Shown: positions 17,988 to 27,600 of the stretch, in pieces
How the letters are laid out: each line of letters begins with the position of its first letter
How positions within the stretch are numbered: position 1 is the first letter of the stretch
DNA from: Leishmania donovani
Lineage: Eukaryota; Euglenozoa; Kinetoplastea; Trypanosomatida; Trypanosomatidae
Direction of reading: 5' to 3'
DNA length: 64,000 bases
NCBI RefSeq assembly: GCF_000227135.1
Contig: NC_018251.1
Location: forward strand, 523,806-587,805
Position numbers and translations under genes: made by a program
The notes under the pieces: generated by a model
The model's database searches: none
The model's input: only the letters and a program-made list of their open reading frames with translations
Told to the model about the DNA's origin: nothing

Positions 17988-20729
17988 ATGTCTGCCAGCG
18001 CTGATGGCGCCCAGCCCGTCGTCACGGCGCGGCAGTTCCGGCTTCGCGGCGGTCACGACACCAACAGCAGCGACAGCGAGGAGGAAAGGGGCGGGGTGGC
18101 CTCGAGGTTGCGTGGTGGCGCGAGTGCAGCTGCGACGGCGGCGACTCGTTCTACGGATGCGCCGCAGGTGACGTTGTTGTCGACCGCTGCGGACGCCACC
18201 CCCGCATCACTGCCTCCACGGGCGGGGTCCTCGAGCTCGTTGGAGCTGTTTTCATCATCCTCGTCGAGGTCCTCGTCACCTGCTTGCTCTGAGCTGCCCC
18301 CAGGCCTCATGACGTCAACGGTAGCCACCGCCGCGCCAAAGGACCTGTGGGGTGAGAGGCTGAGTGGCAGCAGTAGCAATAACGGCAGGTTCAGCGACAC
18401 TTATCAACGGGGCCACCGCATAGGTAATCACGAGCGCGGCGACGGCGACACTGCGCAGACGAGACAGCAACTGCGGAGTGCTGGCTCGCCTGTGGGGGCA
18501 TTAGGGACGTCGACGAGGATGCGTTCGGCGGTGGAAGAGGAAAGGCAGACCGTGCCAGGCGAAGCGCTTGCTGGTGATGTTGCTGTGGTGGCAGAGGTCT
18601 CCTCAACGCCATCGCCGACCGCCTCCGCCTCACTGGCACTTCGCACGGGTGCCGTGCAGCCGCGATCGGCCGCGACAGGCTTCTTCAAAGGAAAAGAGGC
18701 GTCGCCACCCACAGCGATCGAGGGCGCCGCCTTTACCACCTGTCCTATCTTTTTGTCGGCTGGCTCTGCAGGCGGGATGTCGCGGCCCGCGGCATCGGCC
18801 ACCGCCACGGCCGTGCCGAGTTCTCTTGGCTCGCCAACCACAACCGGTATGGGGCCAATCCGAACTGATGCTGTCCCCACCGTCGAGGCCGCCGTTGCCC
18901 CAGTTTACACAGGCGGCCCCAGTGAAGTGGTACAAGAGTCTTCCCGGACGAGTGTTGGCTCCGTGACGTCACCGACGGAGGTCCGCAAGGCTCCTCTGGC
19001 GTCGCGGAGCTCATCGTCTTCCTTGAATGGTGATCCTGTTCTTGCACCCGTGCAGATTGCCAGTTTGACCAGCACCGGACGCCCTTCCGGGGGCGCGGCC
19101 ACTGCCACGCCGGGTCTTTCCATACGCAAACTCCCCGTGCCGTTCACCACCGCGGCGGAGGTGGACACGCCACCATCTTCCTCGTCTTCGCGGCAGCCCC
19201 TACCATCTACCACGCGGCCGCCTACTGCTGCCGCTGCCTCTGCGGCTGCTGGGCGGACTGCGACTCCAGCCGAAGCCTGCACTGCTCCGTCATCCGCCTT
19301 CACCGCAGTGCCCGACGGCAGAAGCAGCGCTTTGGGTAGTGGCAGCCCTGTGCTGTCCGGCCCGGGCAGCGTCGTGTACAATCGTGTGAGCGCGCAAGGT
19401 CGCGGCTCCGTGCCGTCCAGCGTCCTGGAGGCCCCGTCGCGGCCCAAGTGGTGCGCCCCGCCGGCCGAGCACACAGCATCCCCCTCCCCTCCCGCTGCTG
19501 CGGCACAGTCAGCTGCTATCTCAGCAGCGCCTCCCCCACTAACTGGGCCCGCTGTCTCGACGCAGGCTGCCCACGCAGCGGAGCCGACGCCAGCGGCGGC
19601 GCGTGCAAGTGTGTTCTCCACGTCGCAGCCGTTTGTAAACGTGCTTGCTCGACCGCACCGGCAAGCGCCCCGACTGCCGGGAGCGACTCACACGTCTGCT
19701 GTCCTCTCACTCATCGAAGACGACGATGAGCAGCCACGGTGTAGCTCCCCTTCGGTCTCGAGTGCCCCATCAACAGAGGGGAACAAGGCAGAGACAGGGC
19801 AACCAAAGACCGTGAGTGTGCAGGGCCGCGGCCCCCCGTCGTCGCGCATCGCGTCACCACCTTCGCCACCCACACGGCATGCCGCTTCTTCCGCGGAGGG
19901 CGCGACGCCGCCTCTCCTGTCGCGGTCTGCCGTCGTGACCGCAGCTCAGCGGCAGCGGGAGGCGGCTTTGGTGATCTACGATGATCGCGTGCCGCCGGCA
20001 AAGCGGCGGGCGAAGCGCCAGGCGCGGCCCATGACTGGCCAACCGGCCGCGATTGCCTTCACAGACCCGATGTCGGCGTGTGTGCTGCGCGGACTGCGGA
20101 CGAACGTCCCGCAGGATGGAAACAGGGAAGACCCACTGACGTGTCGTCCCATCTTGCGCATTGGTGGTAGTGGTGGTGCTGGATGGCGCAAGAATCCTGG
20201 CGATTGGCTTTCTGAAAGGCCTCCGCTTGATGGCAGAGCCGTCGAAGATGACGGTTGTGAAGGCGTAGACGGCAGCGACAACGCTACTCGCGGTAGGCGT
20301 GATCACTCCACTGCACTACACGGGTTCTCAGGTATACCCACTGGACACGACCAATATCCTGGGCGAAGCACCGGCGAAGATCGATCAGCGAAGTTGACGC
20401 TGCATTCCGCAAGCAACTACACTGCGCAGCGACTCTTCAGTGAGCCTCAGCCGCAGCACAAGGAGCGCGTCGATTCCTACATCTCCGGCACCGGTAACGG
20501 GGAATCGGTGCCATGTGTAGTGATGCGCCTCAGACAGCAGGGCGCGCCGACAGTGAGTGACGTCAAAGCCACTCACGGGGACTTCAGTAGCGCGAGACTG
20601 TCGTCCTCAGTGCTCCCACCCGCTGCGGCATCGAAACGGACCGCGGTGTCGCTTCTCACCGATGAGTCCGTGAATGTCGACTTGCTCAACTACCGCCGCT
20701 CTCGAAGAAAGCAGCAACAGCAGCGATGA
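17988..20729 (+). CDS. Hypothetical low-complexity protein with two N-terminal RLRGG motifs
   Basis: 913 aa, not recognised. The frame continues upstream to about 17844 without an ATG, so the first ATG (17988), just after a splice-acceptor tract, is taken as the start. The protein is mostly Ser/Ala/Pro/Thr/Gly low complexity. Visible features: FRLRGG at 17-22 and SRLRGG at 39-44, separated by an acidic NSSDSEEE block; a short acidic LIEDDDEQ motif; a basic, nuclear-localisation-like segment (PPAKRRAKRQARP) in the C-terminal half; and a C-terminal end NVDLLNYRRSRRKQQQQR that looks more conserved than the middle. The ordered-looking N- and C-terminal motifs around disordered sequence suggest a scaffold or nuclear regulatory protein, but that is inference only. 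Confidence 0.75.
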   Translation: MSASADGAQPVVTARQFRLRGGHDTNSSDSEEERGGVASRLRGGASAAATAATRSTDAPQVTLLSTAADATPASLPPRAGSSSSLELFSSSSSRSSSPACSELPPGLMTSTVATAAPKDLWGERLSGSSSNNGRFSDTYQRGHRIGNHERGDGDTAQTRQQLRSAGSPVGALGTSTRMRSAVEEERQTVPGEALAGDVAVVAEVSSTPSPTASASLALRTGAVQPRSAATGFFKGKEASPPTAIEGAAFTTCPIFLSAGSAGGMSRPAASATATAVPSSLGSPTTTGMGPIRTDAVPTVEAAVAPVYTGGPSEVVQESSRTSVGSVTSPTEVRKAPLASRSSSSSLNGDPVLAPVQIASLTSTGRPSGGAATATPGLSIRKLPVPFTTAAEVDTPPSSSSSRQPLPSTTRPPTAAAASAAAGRTATPAEACTAPSSAFTAVPDGRSSALGSGSPVLSGPGSVVYNRVSAQGRGSVPSSVLEAPSRPKWCAPPAEHTASPSPPAAAAQSAAISAAPPPLTGPAVSTQAAHAAEPTPAAARASVFSTSQPFVNVLARPHRQAPRLPGATHTSAVLSLIEDDDEQPRCSSPSVSSAPSTEGNKAETGQPKTVSVQGRGPPSSRIASPPSPPTRHAASSAEGATPPLLSRSAVVTAAQRQREAALVIYDDRVPPAKRRAKRQARPMTGQPAAIAFTDPMSACVLRGLRTNVPQDGNREDPLTCRPILRIGGSGGAGWRKNPGDWLSERPPLDGRAVEDDGCEGVDGSDNATRGRRDHSTALHGFSGIPTGHDQYPGRSTGEDRSAKLTLHSASNYTAQRLFSEPQPQHKERVDSYISGTGNGESVPCVVMRLRQQGAPTVSDVKATHGDFSSARLSSSVLPPAAASKRTAVSLLTDESVNVDLLNYRRSRRKQQQQR

Positions 20730-21551
20730 CGTGGACGGCAGCCTTGCCTGCACTAGCACTGCGACGACCACTGTCGAGGTAGCGGTCAATGCTCGCTCGA
20801 CCTTACACTCGCGTCGTCACGTGTGCCTTGCCCACCCGCACGCGCGCGTTTTACGGCTCTACAGCTGAACGCATCGTCTGTTGCAACTGAGAACTCAGAG
20901 TGCCGCCGTTCTGCGCGTCTGCGCAAGCGTCTCTCGCTTGTTCTCTCTGCGCGTGTGCCCCCATCTCTCCCGCTACCGCCCCGACCATCTTCTCTGCCAT
21001 CTCGATCATGACAGGTCTTGCTTTGTGGCTGTGCCCAGACTCTCTCCAGACACAGAAACATGCGTGTAGATGCAACCAACTCCCGCCCACGACAGCAAGC
21101 ATAACATGGTAGCCGCACAGCGACGGCGTCTGCGCACGAGGAGTAGAGGGACAGATTGGGAGAATGGGCCGTACCGGGTGTCGTCCTTCCAATCGCCCAT
21201 CTCGACCCCCTCAATTTTCCTGATTGCTCTCCCTTCGCTGTCTCCAGCATCCCCTCACGTCTTTCACCCCTCCCCGCCCCATCTGCCTCGCAGCTCACGC
21301 GTCGCTTCACACCTCACGCACGCGTTTGCTCGAGCGCGTGACGTAAGTGCGTGTGTGTTTGTGTGTGTGTGTGTGTGTGGGCGCCACCCCCGCTCTCGCT
21401 CGCTCGCTTCCCATGCGTGCATGCGTGAAGCAGGGCCTAACGGTGCACAAGAGCTGCGCGACAGCCACACCGTCGCTCATGCACACACCCACCAACCTTT
21501 CCATCTTCTCCTACTCCCCATACGGCCGCACAGCGCAACTCCTTCGAAGCG
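20730..21551 (+). other. Intergenic spacer with GT microsatellite
   Basis: Contains the 3' UTR of the preceding gene, a GT run at 21361-21379 and pyrimidine-rich stretches. No gene is supported. Open frames on both strands here lack any recognisable core. Confidence 0.55.
21361..21379. repeat. GT microsatellite
   Basis: An uninterrupted GT dinucleotide run in the spacer. Confidence 0.8.
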
Positions 21552-22896
21552 ATGAACCAGCTGAGGTTGCGTCGATCTTCTCCCACGCAGCGGGAGTCCC
21601 ATCCGGCGACGGGGGACTTGGCGGACAAACACCGCAGTGCTACCTGCAGCAGGAAGCGGCGGTCCAGCAGGTTCGGCATGTCCTGTACTGCTTTGATATG
21701 CATCTTTCTCCATCTGATTGCCGTGGCGGGCTTTTCCGGCCATGCCGCATCGCGGAGTCCCGAGGACCTGGATGAGCAGTGGGATGACGTGCGCTCTTAT
21801 GCGGTGTGTTGTGGTCGAAGATGCGCGGCGCGACGCCACTGTGCACCTATGCCGGCGCGCGACACTACAGCTGGTGCGGCGCGGTAGACAACAGTAGGTA
21901 GGTGTGACTACTGGCTTCGTCGTTGCCCTCCAGCGACGGTCGCGCTGTCTTCGCGTCACCAGCCTTCTGACAGCAGGCGGCCACCGCGGCCTCCTGTTTC
22001 GGTGTCGAAGCGGTTCTTGTCACCGCCGACGGTGAATGGATTGTAAGAGAAGTGCGTCGCGGCACAGACGCCGTTTGCACGTCATGCCTTCGTCCACCCC
22101 ATCCGCCTCTACGAGGCGCCACACGGTGTGGCGGCCAGCGGCGTCTTCTCGCATATTCGAACCCCAATGTGCGTGCAGTCGCTGACCACCGGCCTTCACG
22201 AAGCACCGCCCCAGCTACGACCTGATGCAGGTAGAGGCGCAGCTGCGGGAGCTGCACGCCAAGCTGCAGAAGTGTCTGTAGGCACGCAGGGTTCTGTTTT
22301 CGCGGACTGTGCCAGCAGTCGCCAACCTGAGCGCCTTGGCCTCTTCTTGAGCTGCTGCGACGCACGCGTGGGATGTGGAACTCCTTCTTTGCGCTGCTGC
22401 TGAACGGCTTCGCTACCACAGCTACGCAGGCGTCATTTCGCGGGTTTCACCTCGTCAACTTGCACTTTCTCAACGCGCCCTTTCTGTCGCAGGTCGCTTC
22501 AACTCCACGCCATCCAGGGCCTGACCGCCGGCATCAGCAGCGGTACATCGCACTGAACCCCTCTCCCCATGCCGTGGACACCTGGCCCTGTCACCACTAG
22601 AGGCGACTTGGCATTTGGCATGAAGTGGGGCTACTGGGCCCAACACGGAGTTGGGGGGGGGCACGGGACCCTGAGACACCACGCACTGACAGGGGTGTGT
22701 GCCTCCCCTTTCCTCACCCCTTCATCCGGGACCTCGTCCTGGAAAACTAGCGAAAGGTGTGGAAGGCGAGTCATGCGCATATTTGGTCATAGACCGTGAG
22801 GATGACAGCGAACGCTTTTCGGATGGAAAGGCGCGGAAGAAGATGGATGCTTGGCCATCTCTTCGCACACCGACTCCTTTTGCCCTTCCCTGCTGA
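21552..22896 (+). pseudogene. Frameshifted coding remnants, possibly the C-terminal part of a VPS13-like protein
   Basis: Short coding-like stretches follow one another on the + strand but switch frame and are cut by stops. Examples: LDEQWDDVRSYAV (about 21768-21806), VVEDARRDATVHL (21811-21897, ends in TAG), VTADGEWIVREVRRG (about 22020-22065), FVHPIRLYEAPHGV (about 22090-22131), YDLMQVEAQLRELHAKLQKC (ends at TAG 22279-22281), GFHLVNLHFLNAPFLS (about 22440-22490), SLQLHAIQGLTAGISSG (22494-22556) and GKLAKGV...LVIDRE (from 22741). Order and spacing suggest one decayed gene. The last three resemble, from memory, the Gly-rich C-terminal segment of VPS13-type lipid-transfer proteins (a FLxNP-like step, then KGV and an acidic IDxE). 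The identification is weak; the decay (multiple frames, internal stops, no continuous ORF) is visible directly. Confidence 0.4.
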
Positions 22897-23596
22897 GATG
22901 TATGCGCGCTTGATGTGAAGACCATTTTCATCGACGACATCGGTACGACAGCATGTGAGGGAAGCACCAGGGAGGCGAGATCGGCAACAGAGGCGGCGGG
23001 CAGGCTGTGCAAAGAGGGTGCATATCATCGATGCAGATGTGTGGTGCGTGCCATTGCCGTGCGACGGCCAGGCGATGGTGACTTTGTGATGTGCTCTGAG
23101 GAAGAGGAGGCGGATGGTGGTGGTGATGAGGATAGACGTCACCCCTCCCATCCCCCAACACACGTGCCTAGAACCGCCCACGGGGAGACACATCTCGCTC
23201 CCCTCCCTCCCCACTGTGCACGCGGTGGGGCAGCACCGCCGAGAGCACGACACGGCCGCGATGTGTACAGAGAGGCAGCGGGAACACGAAGGCGACGCAC
23301 ACGTATGGCCTATGCCGATCTCTTTCGAGTGATGACTCTGCGTGCCCTCTTTTCTGTGGCGCGGGAAGATTTGCACAAGCAAGGCAGAGCAGCGCTTTCG
23401 AGGAGCAGGCCAGATAATCCAGCCTTGAAGCGCGCCGTTCTCTTTTCCTGGCGGCACCCGACTCCCGTTCCCGCATGCCTCTCCTGTCGTCACCCACGCA
23501 TACTTGTAACATCCTGGCGTACGCGGACTGAAGCGCCCACCATAGTGCACTCACCCTTCTCCTCTTCCTCTTTGTGTTGCTTCTTGCCATCAGTCA
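22897..23596 (+). other. Spacer between coding remnants and retroposon
   Basis: About 700 nt without a supported gene. A 274-codon + strand frame crosses it (22915-23739), but its composition changes along its length and it runs into the retroposon, so it is not taken as a gene. More coding remnants of the upstream decayed gene may lie here, but none is convincing. Confidence 0.4.
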
Positions 23597-24735
23597 CCCC
23601 CTCCCCCGTGAGGATGATGATGAGGATGACGCCGGCCACCTCACCGCGGTATCAGGGCCTCACTACACCCTCACTCTTTGTGGGGATGCCAAGCAGCCGT
23701 CCTGCGGCCTGCCCTCGCGTGTTGGCTGCCGACTCTTGATGCCGGCGGACAGGTGTGGGTTGGCGCCGTGCCAAAGAGACTTGCGGCCACGACGCCACTT
23801 TTACCGGCCGACTGCGCATCCTGTCGACAATTCGCGAAAGCTTGATACACCCTCTCCCGCCCAAAGGCCCGCGGATTCAGGAGAGGGCGGAATGCCCCTG
23901 CCCGCCACACAGACTCACAGCAGCGTCCCGCCTGTCGCGGCACATGCGAGCAAGCCATCCAGACACACGCCCCCAGGCAACAACGCCGTCCTGNNNNNNN
24001 NNNNNNNNNNNNNNNNNNNNNNNNNNNNNNNNNNNNNNNNNNNNNNNNNNNNNNNNNNNNNNNNNNNNNNNNNNNNNNNNNNNNNNNNNNNNNNNNNNNN
24101 NNNNNNNNNNNNNNNNNNNNNNNNNNNNNNNNNNNNNNNNNNNNNNNNNNNNNNNNNNNNNNNNNNNNNNNNNNNNNNNNNNNNNNNNNNNNNNNNNNNN
24201 NNNNNNNNNNNNNNNNNNNNNNNNNNNNNNNNNNNNNNNNNNNNNNNNNNNNNNNNNNNNNNNNNNNNNNNNNNNNNNNNNNNNNNNNNNNNNNNNNNNN
24301 NNNNNNNNNNNNNNNNNNNNNNNNNNNNNNNNNNNNNNNNNNNNNNNNNNNNNNNNNNNNNNNAGCCTCCTTCTCGAGCTCGGGCGGCATGCGCCTGCAC
24401 CATCCCCTGCTGTCGCCGCGCGCCGGACGCCACCGCTTCCGCCCTCGAGTGCAGGACCCTGAACGCGGCCCGCCGTGGATGAAGGCCTGCAGTACACCCA
24501 GGCCCGTGCGGTGCCGGTCGAGCGGGGTGTATGCGGCAGGAGTGGACGAGGAAGGAGAGGGAGAGCTCGATAGAGACGCGTGGCCCGACTCGACGGCAGG
24601 ACGGCTCGTGCCGGTCGACCAGGACTCCGCCGTGGGGCGGCAGAGGTCGGTGAACTGTGGTTGTGCATTGCATCGATCAGCGGACTTGTTCGTGGTGGCA
24701 TGAGGCGTTCCAAAAAAAAAACGAGAAGAAAAAGG
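23597..24735 (+). mobile_element. SIDER-like degenerate retroposon (ingi/L1Tc clade), interrupted by a gap
   Basis: At 23632-23660 the sequence reads CCGGCCACCTCA then CCGCGGTATCAGGG. This resembles, from memory, the core of the roughly 79-nt 5' hallmark shared by trypanosomatid ingi, L1Tc, NARTc, DIRE and Leishmania SIDER retroposons. The element would begin near 23597-23610. About 1.1 kb downstream, in the same orientation, an A-rich tail (24712-24733) directly follows a non-coding segment, as expected for a retroposed 3' end. A 370-N gap sits inside, consistent with a dispersed repeat that blocked assembly. It has no intact ORF, so it is non-autonomous. SIDERs are typically about 0.5-0.6 kb and often lie in 3' UTRs, where some destabilise mRNAs; this one lies between gene remnants and the CitE-like gene. 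The real length is unknown because of the gap. Confidence 0.5.
23994..24363. other. Assembly gap (370 N)
   Basis: A run of N lying inside the retroposon-like sequence. Open frames that appear to cross it are not evidence of coding, because the unknown bases hide any stops. Confidence 1.
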
Positions 24736-25200
24736 CGGTATCACTCGTCCTCCCTGCTCCTGTTCGGCTCGATGCGTGGATGTGCATGCCTACTTGTGCA
24801 GGCCTGTGCCTGCCGGTGGATGCGTGCGGTTTTCGTACGCTTACGGGTGTGCCAGCACGCGCCATGTCACGCACCATCATCGCCCTTATCGTGGCAAGCG
24901 CTATCATCCTTTTCTGGATGCTTTCTTCTTTCCGCGTGGTGGAGGGACCCCGCAGCGATTCCCGAGGCACTCAGAGGAATCGAGGGGCAGCACTGAACGC
25001 AGTCTTGTTGCACATATGCCGCTCTCCGCATGCAAGCACACGCGTCTTCCGACTTCCCCTCTCCCTTCGCACCACACCGCTGCTCAAGAAACCCCAGCAA
25101 ACCCAAGCAGGAGCAGCAGCGCTCTTTTTTTCATCGTTTCGTGAGCCCCGTCGCCAGCAACTTGGGGGGCGTGTGTGTGCGCGAGGCAGCTCTGTGAACG
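24736..25200 (+). other. Spacer upstream of the CitE-like gene
   Basis: About 465 nt, no supported gene. It contains a hydrophobic-looking frame (around 24864-24930) that is not conserved-looking, and ends with a T-rich tract serving as a splice-acceptor region. Confidence 0.5.
25122..25157 (+). promoter_or_regulatory. Candidate spliced-leader acceptor for the CitE-like gene
   Basis: A CTTTTTTTC tract followed by pyrimidines and AG at 25144-25145 or, after CGCC, at 25156-25157. ATG 25201 is 45-55 nt downstream. Confidence 0.35.
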
Positions 25201-26814
25201 ATGAGGAGGCCGGTCGCTGGCGTAGTGGGTGCACCGCGTTGCGCCGGTGTTCTTGGCGGCGCCGCGGCGTTCCTCCACACACCAAGTCTTCTGCAACCCT
25301 TCCTGCGTGATAGCACCGCTGCGGCAACGCGAACGCCTCGTCGGAGCCTCTCGTCCTCGTCGTCTTCGCCCTCCTCCGCTTTCAGTGGCTCTCCCCGTTG
25401 CGGCAGCGCTAACAGAAGCGCCGAGAAGGGCTTCGTCGGGTGGCTGAGACAGCTCTACCTCGACTTCCAGATTTATCGCGACCGCCAGCTCGACGCTGTG
25501 GCGGCCGAGGAGGCGCAAGCGGCCGTCGAGCAGCGCTTCTACGGGGACAGTGACGGCGCGTCTCTCTCCGCCGCTGCTGCGGCAGCCACAGCTACAACTC
25601 ATGGCGGGCAGGCCGGTGACACGCAAGCTCGCGGGCGCCGCTCGCCGCTGATCTCGCGCAATCCCACCCTGTGCCCACGCAGCGTCCTTTTCGTTCCAGG
25701 CTCGAAGCCGCGCGCCTTGGCCAAAATTCCAACGCTGCCGGCGGATTGCTTCATACTTGATCTCGAGGACAGCGTCGGTGCGGCGTCGAAGCGGCGGGCG
25801 CGCGAGAATATTCAAGCTTTTGTCGAAGACCTGCAGAGGGAGCAGCGCACACAGCGGGCCGCCCAGGCTACCGCCGCCGCCGCTGGGAGTGGTGAGGTTG
25901 CTGCCGAGGCGGGCGATGCCTATCCCCGCCTAATTGTCCGCATCAACTCACCGGACTACGACCCGGCGACGGCGATACTGGACTTGCAGCTGGTAGGCCT
26001 GCTGGGCCCCGCCATTGAAGGCATTGCGTTACCGAAGACGACCGTGCGCACACATCAGCTCATCAAGGACTACGTGTACCCGTATCATCAGCTGTGGGCC
26101 TTCTTCGAATCGCCGCTCTCCGTCATACAGGCACCCCTTATCTGCAAACAGCAGGTGTATCAGTACGCCGTCATGGGGTACAACGACCTAAGCGCCGAGC
26201 TGCAACTGCCCATGGTCACACCCTCGACTCTGCCGGGTACTACCGACGGCAACTCCGTTAGCGAGGCCGGCAAGGAATCCCTGCACACTGCGATGCGGCT
26301 GCCGCTGTGGCAGAGCACCGTGCAGGTGCTGCTGGCCGCTCGTGCGCATCACATGTTTGTCATCGATGCTGTCTTCAACGACCCCACCGACAAGGCCGGC
26401 TTCCGCCGCAGCCTGCAGGAGTGCCGTCTGCTGGGCTTGGATGGCAAGACACTCATCCACCCGGTACAGATCGAGCCCACCAACGCGGCATACACACCAG
26501 CGGAGGAGGAGGTGGCATGGGCGCAGCGTATCGTCGAGGCGGTGGCACGCTCTGGAGGCGACGTGACCACAGTGGACGGCACTATGGCAGAGGACTTGCA
26601 CCAGCGGCAGGCAAGACATGTTCTGGCGTTGCATCGAAGCGCTGAGCTCGAGAAGACGCTCCGAAAGACCGAGGTGCCGCAAGGCACCGCTGACATCTGC
26701 GTCTCTAAGGAAGCCGCGGAAGGCACCAGAGCGACTGGGGCGGCTGGAGGCGATCGCAGCGAGACTGGCCGCCAGCCACGCCACACCCCCTCCCGGCATC
26801 GTCATGTGAGCTGA
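25201..26814 (+). CDS. CitE/CLYBL-like acyl-CoA lyase, probably mitochondrial
   Basis: 537 aa in the HpcH/HpaI (CitE) TIM-barrel family. CLYBL-type members cleave citramalyl-CoA or related hydroxyacyl-CoA substrates. Visible motifs: RSVLFVPGSKPRAL (160-173), the opening strand of CitE proteins; FILDLEDSV (184-192) with the conserved acidic residues after the second strand; RINSPD (247-252), with the Arg that contacts substrate in the family; FFESPLSV (301-308), where bacterial CitE usually has ETA; and DGKTLIHPVQI (414-424), the typical C-terminal strand. The first 36 residues are rich in Arg, Ala and Ser and contain no acidic residue, which fits a mitochondrial presequence. An Ala-rich insert (about 117-150) and a low-complexity C-terminal extension lengthen it beyond the usual 300-340 aa. 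The exact substrate cannot be read from sequence; no citrate-lyase alpha or gamma subunit is nearby. Confidence 0.85.
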   Translation: MRRPVAGVVGAPRCAGVLGGAAAFLHTPSLLQPFLRDSTAAATRTPRRSLSSSSSSPSSAFSGSPRCGSANRSAEKGFVGWLRQLYLDFQIYRDRQLDAVAAEEAQAAVEQRFYGDSDGASLSAAAAAATATTHGGQAGDTQARGRRSPLISRNPTLCPRSVLFVPGSKPRALAKIPTLPADCFILDLEDSVGAASKRRARENIQAFVEDLQREQRTQRAAQATAAAAGSGEVAAEAGDAYPRLIVRINSPDYDPATAILDLQLVGLLGPAIEGIALPKTTVRTHQLIKDYVYPYHQLWAFFESPLSVIQAPLICKQQVYQYAVMGYNDLSAELQLPMVTPSTLPGTTDGNSVSEAGKESLHTAMRLPLWQSTVQVLLAARAHHMFVIDAVFNDPTDKAGFRRSLQECRLLGLDGKTLIHPVQIEPTNAAYTPAEEEVAWAQRIVEAVARSGGDVTTVDGTMAEDLHQRQARHVLALHRSAELEKTLRKTEVPQGTADICVSKEAAEGTRATGAAGGDRSETGRQPRHTPSRHRHVS

Positions 26815-27299
26815 TGATGACTGCACGCGGCGACTGAAGTGTTGATGAAGCACACAGAGAAGCTTCCACGTCGCTCTCTATCTGTGTGTGTGTGTGTTTC
26901 GGTTTACGTGCATGCGCTCTTGCGCTCTTCAAACACTAAATGGGGAGGGGCCAAGCGGGAGCCGAACACGCGGAGCGAAGAACGCTGGACTCGGTTAGCG
27001 GGCACCCACAGCGGAGTTTTGCCGCGCATCGTAGCGCCTCAGACGCGCCCGTCACTCTGTCTCTCTCTCGCTCGCTCCCCTTTTCGTCCCTTACGGTCGT
27101 CGAGGGGGACAGTTCACAAGATGCTCACAAAGGCAGACCAGCTGTGAGTGGGCAACGCGGGACACGACACGCTTTCTCTCTTCCTCTGCGTGCTCTTTTC
27201 CCTTCTCTTGCCACCTTCCACGACCACTCTCCGTCTCAGCTCTGCTGCGCCGCTGTGCCGCGCCGCACTTATCCCCTTCCCTCCCTCACTTGTCTATGC

Positions 27300-27319
27300 A
27301 TATATATATATATATATAT
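27300..27319. repeat. TA microsatellite
   Basis: A perfect TA dinucleotide run. Confidence 0.85.
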
Positions 27320-27530
27320 GCGCATCCGCTGCTGCTCACGTCGCTTCCTTCTCCATCGCTCTAGGCGTATTCTCTCCCTCTCTCCCACCCTCTCTCTGCC
27401 TGCAAGCACCTTCATTGCGTCTCCATCAGACAGATGTAAAAGGCCATGCGCAACAGCTTCTCGCATACGCTCTTCGCCAACGTAGTGGATCCACGCAGCC
27501 CTTCACACCGACAGACACACACGTGCATCA

Positions 27531-27578
27531 CTTTCCTCCCCTCCAATCACCCTCTTCTCTCTTCCTGAATTGCCTTAG
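27531..27578 (+). promoter_or_regulatory. Candidate spliced-leader acceptor for the kinase gene
   Basis: A C/T-rich tract from about 27531 leads to TGCCTTAG with AG at 27577-27578, 22 nt before ATG 27601. The AG at 27599-27600, directly touching the ATG, would leave no 5' UTR and, if used, would favour the in-frame ATG at 27619. Confidence 0.45.
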
Positions 27579-27600
27579 CGGCTGGGACACTCTCGTGTAG

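Larger units (their letters stand above)
26815..27600 (+). other. Intergenic spacer with TG and TA microsatellites
   Basis: About 0.8 kb with a TG run near 26884-26898, a TA run at 27300-27319 and long CT-rich blocks. No gene is seen. Confidence 0.6.

Noticed and set aside
22915..23739. 274-codon + strand frame
   Set aside because: It runs into the retroposon 5' end, and its composition changes along its length. No conserved-looking core.
23700..23860. Segment reading DAGGQVWVGAVPKRL, first considered as a WD40 or phosphatase remnant
   Set aside because: It lies just after the retroposon hallmark and in only one short frame; it is more simply part of the retroposon.
23671..24744. 357-codon - strand frame spanning the N gap (and similar frames on both strands)
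   Set aside because: The unknown bases hide stops, so the apparent length is meaningless. The sequence is better explained as a retroposon.
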